From: SVFI01 sp045588655
Lineage (GTDB): Bacteria > Bacillota > Clostridia > Lachnospirales > Lachnospiraceae
DNA: 64,000 nucleotides
Direction of reading: 5' to 3'
NCBI GenBank assembly: GCA_045588655.1
Contig: JAZNEP010000007.1
Span: 62,001-126,000 of the forward strand
The first letter of the stretch is position 1, and each line of letters starts with the position of its first letter. A program made the position numbers and the translations under genes. The notes below the pieces were generated by a model. That model saw nothing but the letters and a program-made list of their open reading frames with translations, did not search any database and was not told where the DNA came from. Positions 26,626-34,945 of the stretch are shown piece after piece.

Positions 26626-27231
26626 TTACTTATAAAACCTGTGACCGCCATGTTCCGTTTGATAGGTTAGACAATTTTCGAACCATGCTAAATTTTGCGG
26701 ATCAGCCTTGGAAGCATTCACAAAGTACAGCGAACCGTTTGTACTGTCACTACCACTTATTGCATTGTTTACTGCATTTTTTGTCTCATCAGTCACATTC
26801 ACGGTATAATAGCGACCGTCACTAATCGGAGAAAATTGGGTTTTCCCGCCTTCTCCTTGAAATACGACCCCTTCTATTGTGTTTGGAAATTTTTCACTGT
26901 CAACCCGATTGATGATCACATCTGCAACCATCTGTTTCCCGAGCATATCTTCTCCACCGGCTTCGGCCTGTACGATTCTACATAAAATATTATAATCTGA
27001 TTCAGATAGATTTGAAATTCTTTTTCTGATCATTGTTTCTTCTTTAATCACTCTTGGTTCTGATGTTGTCTTTTTCACGGGATGCCATGTTTTCTGATAA
27101 CTGTATCTGAAGCATTCATCTTTCGTATGATAAGCATTTCCTCCGTCTGTCTTCATAAAAAAGTCCGGATTCCATGTGGACAAAAGTACGATTGCAAGCG
27201 CAACCAGTAATTTTGCACATTTACCATACAT
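26626..27231 (-). CDS. SleB-type cell wall hydrolase (Hydrolase_2)
   Basis: The 201-residue protein has an N-terminal hydrophobic export/anchor segment, a short linker, and a C-terminal SleB/CwlJ Hydrolase_2 domain (about 85-200). Domain marks are IVQAEAGGEDMLGKQMVA with its catalytic Glu, VIINRV, TQFSP and the terminal HGGHRFYK. Relatives are lytic transglycosylases or amidases of the spore cortex, but short vegetative homologues without a peptidoglycan-binding repeat, as here, are common. GAAAGGAG precedes the ATG. A promoter and an unusual leader with repeats lie upstream and face away from the AP2-like gene. Confidence 0.88.
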   Translation of the reverse strand: MYGKCAKLLVALAIVLLSTWNPDFFMKTDGGNAYHTKDECFRYSYQKTWHPVKKTTSEPRVIKEETMIRKRISNLSESDYNILCRIVQAEAGGEDMLGKQMVADVIINRVDSEKFPNTIEGVVFQGEGGKTQFSPISDGRYYTVNVTDETKNAVNNAISGSDSTNGSLYFVNASKADPQNLAWFENCLTYQTEHGGHRFYK

Positions 27232-27249
27232 ATATGATTTTCTCCTTTC

Positions 27250-27298
27250 AAGTCATGTAATCATTTTATTAACAAATGTAATCACTTGTTCATGACTT
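27250..27298 (-). repeat. Repeat-bearing leader of the SleB gene
   Basis: AAGTCATG (27250-27257) and CATGACTT (27291-27298) are inverted repeats, and ATGTAATCA occurs twice in direct orientation between them (27255-27263, 27276-27284). The inverted pair ends next to the ribosome binding site, so RNA folding or protein binding could affect expression. Confidence 0.5.
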
Positions 27299-27307
27299 CT
27301 TCATTAG

Positions 27308-27337
27308 TTTATACAAGCTATGTAAAAAATATTTCAA
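27308..27337 (-). promoter_or_regulatory. Promoter of the SleB-type gene
   Basis: TTGAAA, 18 bases, then TATAAA on the minus strand; the start is predicted near 27301. Confidence 0.5.
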
Positions 27338-27340
27338 AAA

Positions 27341-27369
27341 TTGTAATTTTCTTCATCCTTTGCTATAGT
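27341..27369 (+). promoter_or_regulatory. Promoter giving a leaderless transcript
   Basis: TTGTAA, exactly 17 bases, then TATAGT. The ATG of the next gene begins 7 nt after the last base of the -10 box, so transcription would start on or next to the start codon. No Shine-Dalgarno is present. Confidence 0.6.
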
Positions 27370-27375
27370 AAACAT

Positions 27376-28254
27376 ATGAAAAAATTAGTTGGTGTTTATG
27401 AAACAAAGAAAAAAAACGGAGAGATTTATTATCGTTCTTCCGTCACATACAAAGGTCGTCACATCAGTCTCGGAAGCTTTGAAAATGCGGAAGATGCGCA
27501 CGCTTCTTATCTGGAAGCAGACTCTGTTTTGCATGATTTAAATCGTTTTTCCATTGATTTACTTGAGACTTATTTTGCATCCTCTTCCACCAAAAAGAAA
27601 AAAGACAAAAAATCTTTCGCAAAAATCGACTTTCTGTCCTTTGAGAAGGTGGTTATTTTGTTGAATTTTAGGGACAATGACATTTATTTTCATTGTCCTA
27701 TTTACCTGTATAAAAATTATTTTCATTACTATCTTTCACCGGATTATCGTCTGACGTTTGATAAGGAAGATCTGTTTTATTATTCTTCCCACAAAATCAT
27801 GCGACGGGGAAATCATTTGTTTGTCGCTGACTACGGAATGCAAGTGACGATTGCAAGCCGATACGGAATTCGTAATTTTGCTGTCAAAGACCGGGATTAC
27901 CGTTTCATCAATCAAGATGACACGGATTATCGCTATGCCAATATTGAAATCATCAATCCGTATCACGGTGTCCTGCGAGAAGGTCCTTACGGTAACTATA
28001 CTTATCGTGTACTCATCCATATTAACGGAAATTATACCATTGGTGTCTACGATCAGTTAGAAACAGCAGCCATTGCTTACAACAAGGCTGCTGATCTGTG
28101 TCATCAATATGGAATTCAAAAAAACTTTCCGGTCAATTATATCGAAACGATTTCGCCAAAAATATACGCTGATATTTACTCTGAGGTTAAAATCTCGCCT
28201 GCTTTTTTGTCGATGTTACACTCTCTTAACGCTGACTGTAATCCACAAAACTGA
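27376..28254 (+). CDS. AP2/HNH-endonuclease-derived protein, probably domesticated
   Basis: The product of about 292 residues starts with an AP2-like integrase DNA-binding fold (GVYETKKKNGEIYYRSSV, GRHISLGSF; residues 4-50) and ends with a second AP2-like unit (YRVLIHINGNYTIGVYDQLE, AAIAYNKAA; about 215-255). Between them, VKDRDYRFINQDDTDYRYAN followed by IEIIN aligns by pattern with the HNH core of HNH-AP2 homing endonucleases (normally HH-N/D-G-DNR-NL), but the catalytic His residues are absent. It therefore looks like a homing-endonuclease relative kept as a DNA-binding protein. The start at 27376 is supported by the AP2-like N-terminus and the promoter spacing. Its 3' end overlaps the convergent GH25-like gene by 29 bp. 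Family assignment is by pattern only. Confidence 0.6.
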   Translation: MKKLVGVYETKKKNGEIYYRSSVTYKGRHISLGSFENAEDAHASYLEADSVLHDLNRFSIDLLETYFASSSTKKKKDKKSFAKIDFLSFEKVVILLNFRDNDIYFHCPIYLYKNYFHYYLSPDYRLTFDKEDLFYYSSHKIMRRGNHLFVADYGMQVTIASRYGIRNFAVKDRDYRFINQDDTDYRYANIEIINPYHGVLREGPYGNYTYRVLIHINGNYTIGVYDQLETAAIAYNKAADLCHQYGIQKNFPVNYIETISPKIYADIYSEVKISPAFLSMLHSLNADCNPQN

Positions 28255-29365
28255 TATTCATGTTAGCATCACCCGAAATACCATTCACAGACACACCACT
28301 ACGATACTGCCACATCGAAAATTCGTATGGATAATCCGGTTTTTCTCCTACTTGAGACAACCAGATATCATAATCTCCAAGCATCGTCAAATCAATTCTT
28401 CTGAGCAGCCAATACTTATTTCCATATACCATCGGTATATATCCGGCCTCTTTTATCCGATTACAAAACGTATTGGTAATTTCTGTCAGCTGCGTCTTTG
28501 GAATCATATCGATTCTGGAGGTATCATTTGCCACCAACCCTAAATCAAATACCACCGGATAGGTGATTCGCATCTCAATCAGATTGGTAATTACAAACTC
28601 CGCTTCTTCCAGCGCCTCCTCCGGTGTGACGGCCTGTGATTCAAAATATACTCCAACATGAAGTCCTGCTTTGTCTGCCTCCTGGATATAATCGAAATAT
28701 TCTTCATCCAATGATATCACACCACTTTCATATCCACGATATCCCAATCGAACCATCACAAAATCAATTCCCTGGCGTTTTAGTGATGCAAAATCAACGT
28801 TACCGTTTCCTTTTCGAATATCAACTCCTAGGTAAGACGCTTTTTCGCCATTTTCAAAATATTTCATCACCGGTTCTTCATAAACAAATCCTGCTTCTTC
28901 ATAAGAGTTTTTATTCAGATAAGCATTTATCATAATCCATTGTTCTGTTCCATCCGGCCGAACAACCATGGTCTTGGTTCCGCCATCTGATAAATCCTCT
29001 TCCTCCAGCTTTTTTTGTTCCTCTTCCAAAAGCTTTTGTGCATTCTTTTCATATAACTCGCTCCGTGCTGCGGAATTATCCGAAACCGGCGTCTCTTCTT
29101 TATACATATTCCAAAAATCAAGCTGATCCGAAGTCAGCTTTGACTCGCCCAGTTCATATTCCTGTGTCAGGTCTTCTTGACTCTGTGCGTCATTGGTTTG
29201 AATTTTGGAAAGCAGTTCATTGGAATATCTGTTTGTTTTCTTTTCGTTTGCCACCAAAACCACGCAAAAAACAAGGGCAATGAACCCCAGCACAGCTACC
29301 GCAGTATAAAAGACCGGCAAACCGGATTTATCACTGTTATCATCAAAATCATCTGTCAGTTTCAT
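28226..29365 (-). CDS. GH25-like membrane-anchored protein lacking the catalytic Glu
   Basis: The product of about 379 residues has an N-terminal membrane anchor (PVFYTAVAVLGFIALVFCVV), a charged, partly coiled-coil stalk (about 45-130) and a C-terminal GH25 domain (about 180-379): GVDIRKGNG, VMVRLGYRGY, HVGVYFESQAVTPEEA, YPVVFDLGL and WLSQVG. Active GH25 muramidases carry D-x-E at the VFDxE position. Here it reads D274-L275-G276, and the usual ISKYQG and VDMN motifs are altered as well. It may bind peptidoglycan without cutting it. ATG 29363-29365 follows AGAAAGGTGAG; a GTG three codons upstream lies inside that site. Confidence 0.82.
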   Translation of the reverse strand: MKLTDDFDDNSDKSGLPVFYTAVAVLGFIALVFCVVLVANEKKTNRYSNELLSKIQTNDAQSQEDLTQEYELGESKLTSDQLDFWNMYKEETPVSDNSAARSELYEKNAQKLLEEEQKKLEEEDLSDGGTKTMVVRPDGTEQWIMINAYLNKNSYEEAGFVYEEPVMKYFENGEKASYLGVDIRKGNGNVDFASLKRQGIDFVMVRLGYRGYESGVISLDEEYFDYIQEADKAGLHVGVYFESQAVTPEEALEEAEFVITNLIEMRITYPVVFDLGLVANDTSRIDMIPKTQLTEITNTFCNRIKEAGYIPMVYGNKYWLLRRIDLTMLGDYDIWLSQVGEKPDYPYEFSMWQYRSGVSVNGISGDANMNISFVDYSQR

Positions 29366-29386
29366 ATCTCTCACCTTTCTATGAAA

Positions 29387-29415
29387 AGTTTAGCACAATT
29401 TTTACTATTATACAA
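29387..29415 (-). promoter_or_regulatory. Promoter of the GH25-like gene
   Basis: TTGTAT, 17 bases, then TAAACT on the minus strand. It overlaps the divergent apbE promoter, so the two may compete for polymerase. Confidence 0.5.
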
Positions 29416-29429
29416 AGAACTTTTATGCT
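29401..29429 (+). promoter_or_regulatory. Promoter of apbE
   Basis: TTTACT, 17 bases, then TATGCT, about 35 nt before the ATG. It overlaps the GH25-like promoter on the other strand. Confidence 0.5.
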
Positions 29430-29465
29430 ACACTTGTTCTAGAAAACATAAAAGGATGCGTTTCG

Positions 29466-30473
29466 ATGAAAAAATATTTCTCTATTATTTTAATATGCCT
29501 TACCACATGTCTGCTATTTGGATGCTCCGGCCGAACGGAAGCCTATAACAAAACAGATTTTTGTTTTGATACCTCTGTTTCCATTACTATCTATGATACG
29601 GTAAAAAATGCAGATCACGCAAAAGAGCTCCTTAATGATTGTATAGCGATGTGCCATACTTATGATGATATGTTTAGCAGAACAAAGGAAAACAGTGATG
29701 TGTATCGGATTAATCATGCAGACGGTGAGTGGACCGCTGTTTCGGATGAAACAATCAGTCTGATTCAATCCTCTCTTGAATATTGTAATATGACTTCCGG
29801 AGATATTGACATCACCATAGCCCCAGTAAAGGATATGTGGAATTTTACGCAAACAGATGAGATTCATATGCCCGCCTCTTCCGATTTGGAACGCATGCTG
29901 ACTCATGTTGATTATACCCAAATTGAAATCAAAGGAAATAAAGTAAGACTTTCCGATCCGGAAGCCTCCATTGATCTTGGCTTTATCGCAAAAGGCTATA
30001 TTGCAGATCATATCAGAGCCTTTCTTCTTGAAAACGGTGTGAAAAGTGCACTGATTAATTTAGGCGGAAACATTGCTACCATAGGCGAGAAACCGGATGG
30101 CACCACCTTTCAAATAGGTGTTCAAAAGCCCTTTGCCGCTAGCGGTTCCTATATAACAGTTGTGTCCTGCTCTGACCGGGACAGTGATTATTCCTCTATT
30201 GTCACAAGCGGTGTCTATGAACGATATTTTGAATATAACGATAAATTATATCATCATATTCTTGATACCTCGACCGGTCAGCCTGCGACAACTGATTTAC
30301 TCAGTGCAACCATTCTGACCGATTCTTCCATACATGCTGATGCACTCAGTACCATCTGTATTTTATTAGGACTTGAAAAAAGCCTTAATTATATCAATTC
30401 TCTCGGAGAAGTCGACGCTATATTTATCACCTCGGACGGAGAACTAATCGATACAAGAGAAACCGTGAACTAA
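29466..30473 (+). CDS. apbE: FAD:protein FMN transferase ApbE (lipoprotein)
   Basis: ApbE attaches FMN through a phosphodiester to a Ser/Thr of target proteins outside the membrane, using FAD. The 335-residue precursor has a lipobox (LLFGC) after a short signal, so it is a lipoprotein. Family marks are DTSVSITIYDT, the DIGFIAKGY-like DLGFIAKGYIAD, INLGGNI and the C-terminal HHILDTSTGQPA and HADALST. Likely clients are RnfG and RnfD, whose genes lie 3-6 kb away and carry the flavinylation motif SGAT/TGAT; this link is inferred. AAAAGGA precedes the start, and an intrinsic terminator overlaps the 3' end. Confidence 0.93.
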   Translation: MKKYFSIILICLTTCLLFGCSGRTEAYNKTDFCFDTSVSITIYDTVKNADHAKELLNDCIAMCHTYDDMFSRTKENSDVYRINHADGEWTAVSDETISLIQSSLEYCNMTSGDIDITIAPVKDMWNFTQTDEIHMPASSDLERMLTHVDYTQIEIKGNKVRLSDPEASIDLGFIAKGYIADHIRAFLLENGVKSALINLGGNIATIGEKPDGTTFQIGVQKPFAASGSYITVVSCSDRDSDYSSIVTSGVYERYFEYNDKLYHHILDTSTGQPATTDLLSATILTDSSIHADALSTICILLGLEKSLNYINSLGEVDAIFITSDGELIDTRETVN

Positions 30474-30498
30474 TTACAAGCTCACGGTTTCCTTTTTT
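30459..30498 (+). terminator. Terminator of apbE, overlapping its last codons
   Basis: GAAACCGTGA pairs with TCACGGTTTC, followed by a T-rich tract. The 5' arm lies in the last codons of apbE. Confidence 0.8.
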
Positions 30499-30512
30499 AT
30501 GATGATATTTAA

Positions 30513-31271
30513 TTATGATACGTTTAATGTAAGTTCCACAGGACAGTGATCAGAGCCAAGTATATCCGTATGAATATTAGCCCCTGCTAACTTTTCTTTC
30601 CATTCTTCTGAAACCAGGAAATAATCAATTCTCCATCCTGCATTTTTTGCTCTTGCCTGAAAACGGTAAGACCACCAGGAATACACACCTTCCGTATCCG
30701 GATAAAAATGACGATAACTGTCAATAAAACCACTCTCTAACAATTCTGTCATTTTCTGCCGCTCTTCATCGGTAAATCCGGCGCTGTGATGGTTCGTCTT
30801 TGGGTTTTTTAAGTCGATTTCTTTATGTGCAACATTCAAATCTCCACACACTACAACCGGTTTCTTTTCTCTAAGTGAAAGCAAATACTTTCTGAAATCA
30901 TCCTCCCATATCATGCGATAAGAGAGACGCTCCAGCTGTTGCTTTGAATTGGGCGTATACACCGTTATCATATAAAATTCTTCAAATTCTAATGTGATAA
31001 CGCGCCCTTCCTGATCGTGCTCCGCAATTCCAATGCCATAAGAAACACTCAGCGGCTTTTTTTTAGTAAATATGGCAGTTCCTGAATATCCTTTTTTTTC
31101 TGCATAATTAAAATATTGATGATATCCCGGAAGCTGAAGCTCCACTTGTCCTTCCTGTATTTTTGTCTCTTGAAGACAAAAGATATCTGCATCTGCTTTT
31201 TCAAAAAAGCCCATGAAATCCTTTTGCAGACATGCACGGATTCCGTTCACATTCCATGAGATTAGTTTCAT
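30513..31271 (-). CDS. xth: Exodeoxyribonuclease III / AP endonuclease
   Basis: This is the ExoIII-family DNA repair enzyme, which cuts abasic sites and removes 3' blocks. The 252 residues have family length and all catalytic blocks: MKLISWNVNGIRA, LQETK (metal-binding Glu), YTPNS, CGDLNVAHKEIDLKNPK, GWRIDYFL and GSDHCPV. It lies about 95 nt after the M18 aminopeptidase gene on the same strand and convergent with apbE. Confidence 0.95.
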   Translation of the reverse strand: MKLISWNVNGIRACLQKDFMGFFEKADADIFCLQETKIQEGQVELQLPGYHQYFNYAEKKGYSGTAIFTKKKPLSVSYGIGIAEHDQEGRVITLEFEEFYMITVYTPNSKQQLERLSYRMIWEDDFRKYLLSLREKKPVVVCGDLNVAHKEIDLKNPKTNHHSAGFTDEERQKMTELLESGFIDSYRHFYPDTEGVYSWWSYRFQARAKNAGWRIDYFLVSEEWKEKLAGANIHTDILGSDHCPVELTLNVS

Positions 31272-31366
31272 ATGTTTATCCCACCCTTTTACTTGTTTTC
31301 TCTACTCGTTGTATCTACTAGCTATATCTACTAGGTATAACTACTTGTTTTAACTTCTCATTTATT

Positions 31367-32800
31367 TTATTCGGCCTTTAGGAATGCTGCATACCCACAT
31401 TTTGCTTCGTAAAGGTCTGCCTTTGATGTCGCTTCATGCGGCGCATGCATATTGAGTACAGGAACACCACAATCAATGACATTCATACCATATAAAGACA
31501 AAATATATGCAATGGTACCACCACCGCCAAGGTCTACTTTGCCAAGCTCTGCTGTCTGGAAAGAAACACCTGCATCATCCATAATGTTTCGAATAAATGC
31601 GATGTATTCTGCATTTGCATCGTTGGAACCGGATTTTCCGCGAGATCCTGTAAATTTATTAAACACCATACCATGCCCAAGATATGCTACATTCTTTTTA
31701 TCAAAGCTGGATGCAAATCCCGGATCAAATGCTGAACTGACATCCGAAGAAAGCATTCTGGAATTGGCCAGACATCTGCGAAGTGAAAGTTCATTGTACT
31801 CTTCTGTCAGATTCATAAGTTCCGCAACACAGTTTTCAAAAAAGTGCGATTGCATTCCTGTTGCACCAACGCTTCCGATTTCTTCTTTATCCACCAATAT
31901 ACAACAATTCGTTCTTTTTGGTTTCTTCTGCTCAAGCATCGCCACAAGGGAACTGTAGGAACATACCCTGTCATCCTGTCCGTAGGCTAAAATCATACTG
32001 CGGTCAAGTCCCGCTTCTCTTGCTCTTCCAGCCGGAACAATCTCAAGCTCTGCCGAAAGGAAATCTTCCTCCTCCATGTCATAGTGACGTTTTAATATAT
32101 CGAGTGCAAATGCACAAACCTTGTCTTTGGTCTGCTTTTCATCTACATTTTCACCGTCTTTTTCAACTTTTCCATCTTTCTTGGTATCAAACTTTAGCGG
32201 ACGGTTTCCGATGATAATATCGAGTGCTTCACCTTCAATTACCTTGTTTGCTTTCTTTTCCATCTGTTCCGCCGCAAGATGAATCAAAAGGTCCGATACA
32301 AAAAATACCGGATCATCATCCTCTTCACCAATGCATATATCTATCACTGTTCCGTCTTTTTTTACAACCACACCGTGAATCGCAAGCGGAATTGTCACCC
32401 ACTGATATTTTTTAATGCCACCATAATAATGCGTATCTAAATATGCAAATCCCCCATCCTCATACATTGGATTCTGTTTTACATCAAGACGCGGGGAATC
32501 GAGGTGTGCCCCCAGAATATTCATTCCCTCTTCCAGCTTCTGTGTTCCGACATGGAATAGGATGATTGATTTTTCCATATTTACTGCATACACTTTATCG
32601 CCGCTTTTCAGCTTCTTTCCTTCTTTTAATACTCTATTCAGCTCCACGTAACCTTTTTGTTCAATCTCGTTCACAATCCACGTCACGCATTCTCTCTCTG
32701 TTTTTCCATGATCAAGAAATATTCTGTAATTTTGGCTCAGATTTTCTAATTCTTTGAGCTGCTTTTCGTTATATTTTTCCCATGCACATTCTGTTTTCAT
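31367..32800 (-). CDS. apeB: M18 family aminopeptidase
   Basis: M18 aminopeptidases are cytoplasmic dodecameric zinc enzymes that remove N-terminal residues from peptides. The 477 residues carry the metal ligands and catalytic region in GAHLDSPRLDV, AYGQDDRVCSY, DKEEIGSVGATGM and NMHAPHEATSKADLY. An insertion rich in Lys/Asp/Glu (about 205-225) is unlike the core and probably a surface loop. It may serve amino acid recycling next to a peptide-rich lifestyle. The assignment to M18 is firm; apeB versus apeA naming is less so. Confidence 0.9.
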   Translation of the reverse strand: MKTECAWEKYNEKQLKELENLSQNYRIFLDHGKTERECVTWIVNEIEQKGYVELNRVLKEGKKLKSGDKVYAVNMEKSIILFHVGTQKLEEGMNILGAHLDSPRLDVKQNPMYEDGGFAYLDTHYYGGIKKYQWVTIPLAIHGVVVKKDGTVIDICIGEEDDDPVFFVSDLLIHLAAEQMEKKANKVIEGEALDIIIGNRPLKFDTKKDGKVEKDGENVDEKQTKDKVCAFALDILKRHYDMEEEDFLSAELEIVPAGRAREAGLDRSMILAYGQDDRVCSYSSLVAMLEQKKPKRTNCCILVDKEEIGSVGATGMQSHFFENCVAELMNLTEEYNELSLRRCLANSRMLSSDVSSAFDPGFASSFDKKNVAYLGHGMVFNKFTGSRGKSGSNDANAEYIAFIRNIMDDAGVSFQTAELGKVDLGGGGTIAYILSLYGMNVIDCGVPVLNMHAPHEATSKADLYEAKCGYAAFLKAE

Positions 32801-32826
32801 AGCAGATTTTTACTCCTTTTGCTTAA

Positions 32827-32862
32827 AAATTCCCATACTATGCAATCATAGTATGAGAATTT
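32827..32862 (-). terminator. Terminator of the rnf operon
   Basis: The stem AAATTCTCATACTATG with CATAGTATGGGAATTT closes on a 4-nt loop and is followed by TTTT on the minus strand, directly after rnfB. It separates rnf from the M18 gene. Confidence 0.8.
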
Positions 32863-32869
32863 ATATTAT

Positions 32870-33670
32870 TTATTCATGTTTTACTATCGTTTTCTTCGGA
32901 CATTTCTGCATACATATACCACATCCGACACACTTATCCTGATCAATTACAGAAAGGAAATTATCAACGGAAACTGCTTCCTTCGGACAATTCTTTACGC
33001 AAAGACTACATCCGATACATCCCACTTCACATTCTTTCATTGTCACAGGACCTTTATCATGTGAGCTACAAGCAACCATATATTTTGCATCATATGGAAT
33101 AAGCTCAATCAAGTGTTTTGGACATGCAGCCACACATTTTCCACAGGCCTTGCATTTTTCTTTCTCTACCACAGCAATACCGTTTACCACATGAATTGCA
33201 TCAAACGGACAAGCCTTTACACAGCTTCCATAGCCAAGACACCCATAATTACATGCTTTCGGCCCACCATTTGGTACAAAGGAAAGCATGGCACAATCTT
33301 CTACGCCGGTATATTCATAGTCTACTTTTGCCTTTTCACAGTCACCTTGACATTTGACAAATGCAACCATACGTTTTGCTTCACCGGCTTCGACACCCAT
33401 AATCTCTGCAATCTGTTTTCCAACCGGGTCTCCGCCGACCGGACATGCATTAACAGGTGCTTCTCCTTTTACAATCGCTGAAGCAAGTCCTGAGCACCCC
33501 GGATAACCGCAACCACCACAGTTATTTCCCGGAAGTACACCGAGTATCGCTTCTTCTCTTTCATCTACTTCGACTTTAAATTTCATTCCGGCTATTCCGA
33601 GGAATAAACCGATAAACAATCCTACTGCACTGACTACGACAGTTGCAATTATAATTCCCATCATATTCAT
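32870..33670 (-). CDS. rnfB: Rnf complex subunit RnfB (ferredoxin-type)
   Basis: RnfB receives electrons from reduced ferredoxin and passes them into the Rnf complex, which reduces NAD+ and pumps Na+ or H+. The 266 residues hold one N-terminal membrane helix, a CGGCGYPGC four-iron cluster motif, then several CxxCxxCxxxCP clusters (NYGCLGYGSCVKACP, CKACGKCVAACP, CIGCSLCVKNCP, CVGCGICMQKCP). It is the last gene of the rnfCDGEAB operon. The number of clusters is as in clostridial RnfB and higher than in proteobacteria. Confidence 0.95.
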   Translation of the reverse strand: MNMMGIIIATVVVSAVGLFIGLFLGIAGMKFKVEVDEREEAILGVLPGNNCGGCGYPGCSGLASAIVKGEAPVNACPVGGDPVGKQIAEIMGVEAGEAKRMVAFVKCQGDCEKAKVDYEYTGVEDCAMLSFVPNGGPKACNYGCLGYGSCVKACPFDAIHVVNGIAVVEKEKCKACGKCVAACPKHLIELIPYDAKYMVACSSHDKGPVTMKECEVGCIGCSLCVKNCPKEAVSVDNFLSVIDQDKCVGCGICMQKCPKKTIVKHE

Positions 33671-33682
33671 CGCTTATCCCTC

Positions 33683-34258
33683 CTATAATAATCCTGAAAA
33701 TCCGCAAAATGCAATTGCCATAAGTCCCGCCGTTACAAGAACAATTGGCATTCCCTGAAATGGACGCGGAATATCATTATACTCAATTTTTTCACGGATT
33801 CCGGCTAAAATAACAATTGCGATTGTAAAACCAACTGCAGTTGCAAAACCGTTTACCACGCTTGTTATAATTGAATATGATTTCTGCACATTAGTAAGTG
33901 CAACACCAAGTACTGCACAGTTGGTGGTAATCAGCGGTAGATATACACCAAGAGATTCATAGAGCGAAACCATAAACTTCTTTAAGAACATTTCCACGAA
34001 CTGAACCAGTGCTGCAATGACAAGAATAAATACAATTGTCTTGAGATATGTAATATCAAACTTCTCAAGAATGTATTTATAAATGACCGCAGACACAAAC
34101 GATGCAAGTGTGATTACAAAAATTACCGCGGTTCCCATTCCTGCAGCTGTCTTCACTTTTTTGGATACTCCAAGGAATGGACACAAGCCTAAAAACTGGC
34201 TCAGCACTACGTTATTTACAAGCGCAGATCCAATCGCAATTAAAATCAGATTTGTCAT
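33683..34258 (-). CDS. rnfA: Rnf complex subunit RnfA
   Basis: RnfA is an integral membrane subunit of the Rnf pump, paralogous to RnfE and to NqrE. The protein of about 191 residues has six hydrophobic segments and the marks NNVVLSQFLGLCPFLGVSKK and LPLITTNCAVLGVAL, whose cysteines bind a membrane [2Fe-2S] cluster with RnfE. The start ATG 34256-34258 follows AAAGGAGG by 9 nt and overlaps the rnfE stop (ATGA), so translation is coupled. A longer frame into rnfE is not natural. Confidence 0.96.
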   Translation of the reverse strand: MTNLILIAIGSALVNNVVLSQFLGLCPFLGVSKKVKTAAGMGTAVIFVITLASFVSAVIYKYILEKFDITYLKTIVFILVIAALVQFVEMFLKKFMVSLYESLGVYLPLITTNCAVLGVALTNVQKSYSIITSVVNGFATAVGFTIAIVILAGIREKIEYNDIPRPFQGMPIVLVTAGLMAIAFCGFSGLL

Positions 34259-34944
34259 TTGCTTTGTCCTCCTTTGCATCCTTTATTTTCACAATTCATA
34301 CAATCTTCGCTACAACCGGAGCCGATTTTACTCATATCTTTTCCTTTTTCTTCTCCCTTGATCTTAACGTAGTTCTGAATCGCTGTCAGAAGAGCTACTA
34401 CAAAGAATGCTCCCGGAGCCATAATGAAAATGCTGGCCGGAACATAGGAAGAAGGCATCACTGTTGCACCGAATATCTGACCTGCACCAATGATTTCACG
34501 TACAGCACCGATGCACGTCAGCGCAAACGTAAATCCAAGTCCCATACCTACACCATCAAAAAAAGATGGAAGAATCGGATTTTTCGATGCGTAACTTTCC
34601 GCACGTCCGAGAATAATACAGTTAACTACAATCAACGGAATATATATACCAAGTGCGCTGTATAAGGATGGAATAAATCCCTCCAAAAGAAGCTCCATCA
34701 CCGTAACAAATGATGCAATAATTACAATAAACGCCGGTATTCTGACTTTATCCGGAATCACTTTACGAAGAAGAGAAATAAACGCATTACTGAGTGCAAG
34801 CACAACCGTAGTCGTAAGTCCCATTCCAAGTCCGTTCATTGCAGATGTCGTTACTGCAAGCGTCGGACACATACCAAGCATCAGTACAAAGGTCGGATTT
34901 TCTTTTGCAAGACCATTGTAAAGACGTTCTATACATTTATTCAT
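34255..34944 (-). CDS. rnfE: Rnf complex subunit RnfE with a Cys-rich tail
   Basis: RnfE is a membrane subunit paired with RnfA; ENPTFVLMLGMCPTLAVT and YIPLIVVNCIILGRA contain the cluster cysteines. The protein has 229 residues. After the last membrane helix comes a charged tail ending in C-x3-C-x2-C-x4-C (CSEDCMNCENKGC), not found in classical RnfE, which could bind a metal or extra cluster. The rest is regular. Confidence 0.95.
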   Translation of the reverse strand: MNKCIERLYNGLAKENPTFVLMLGMCPTLAVTTSAMNGLGMGLTTTVVLALSNAFISLLRKVIPDKVRIPAFIVIIASFVTVMELLLEGFIPSLYSALGIYIPLIVVNCIILGRAESYASKNPILPSFFDGVGMGLGFTFALTCIGAVREIIGAGQIFGATVMPSSYVPASIFIMAPGAFFVVALLTAIQNYVKIKGEEKGKDMSKIGSGCSEDCMNCENKGCKGGQSK

Positions 34945-34945
34945 C

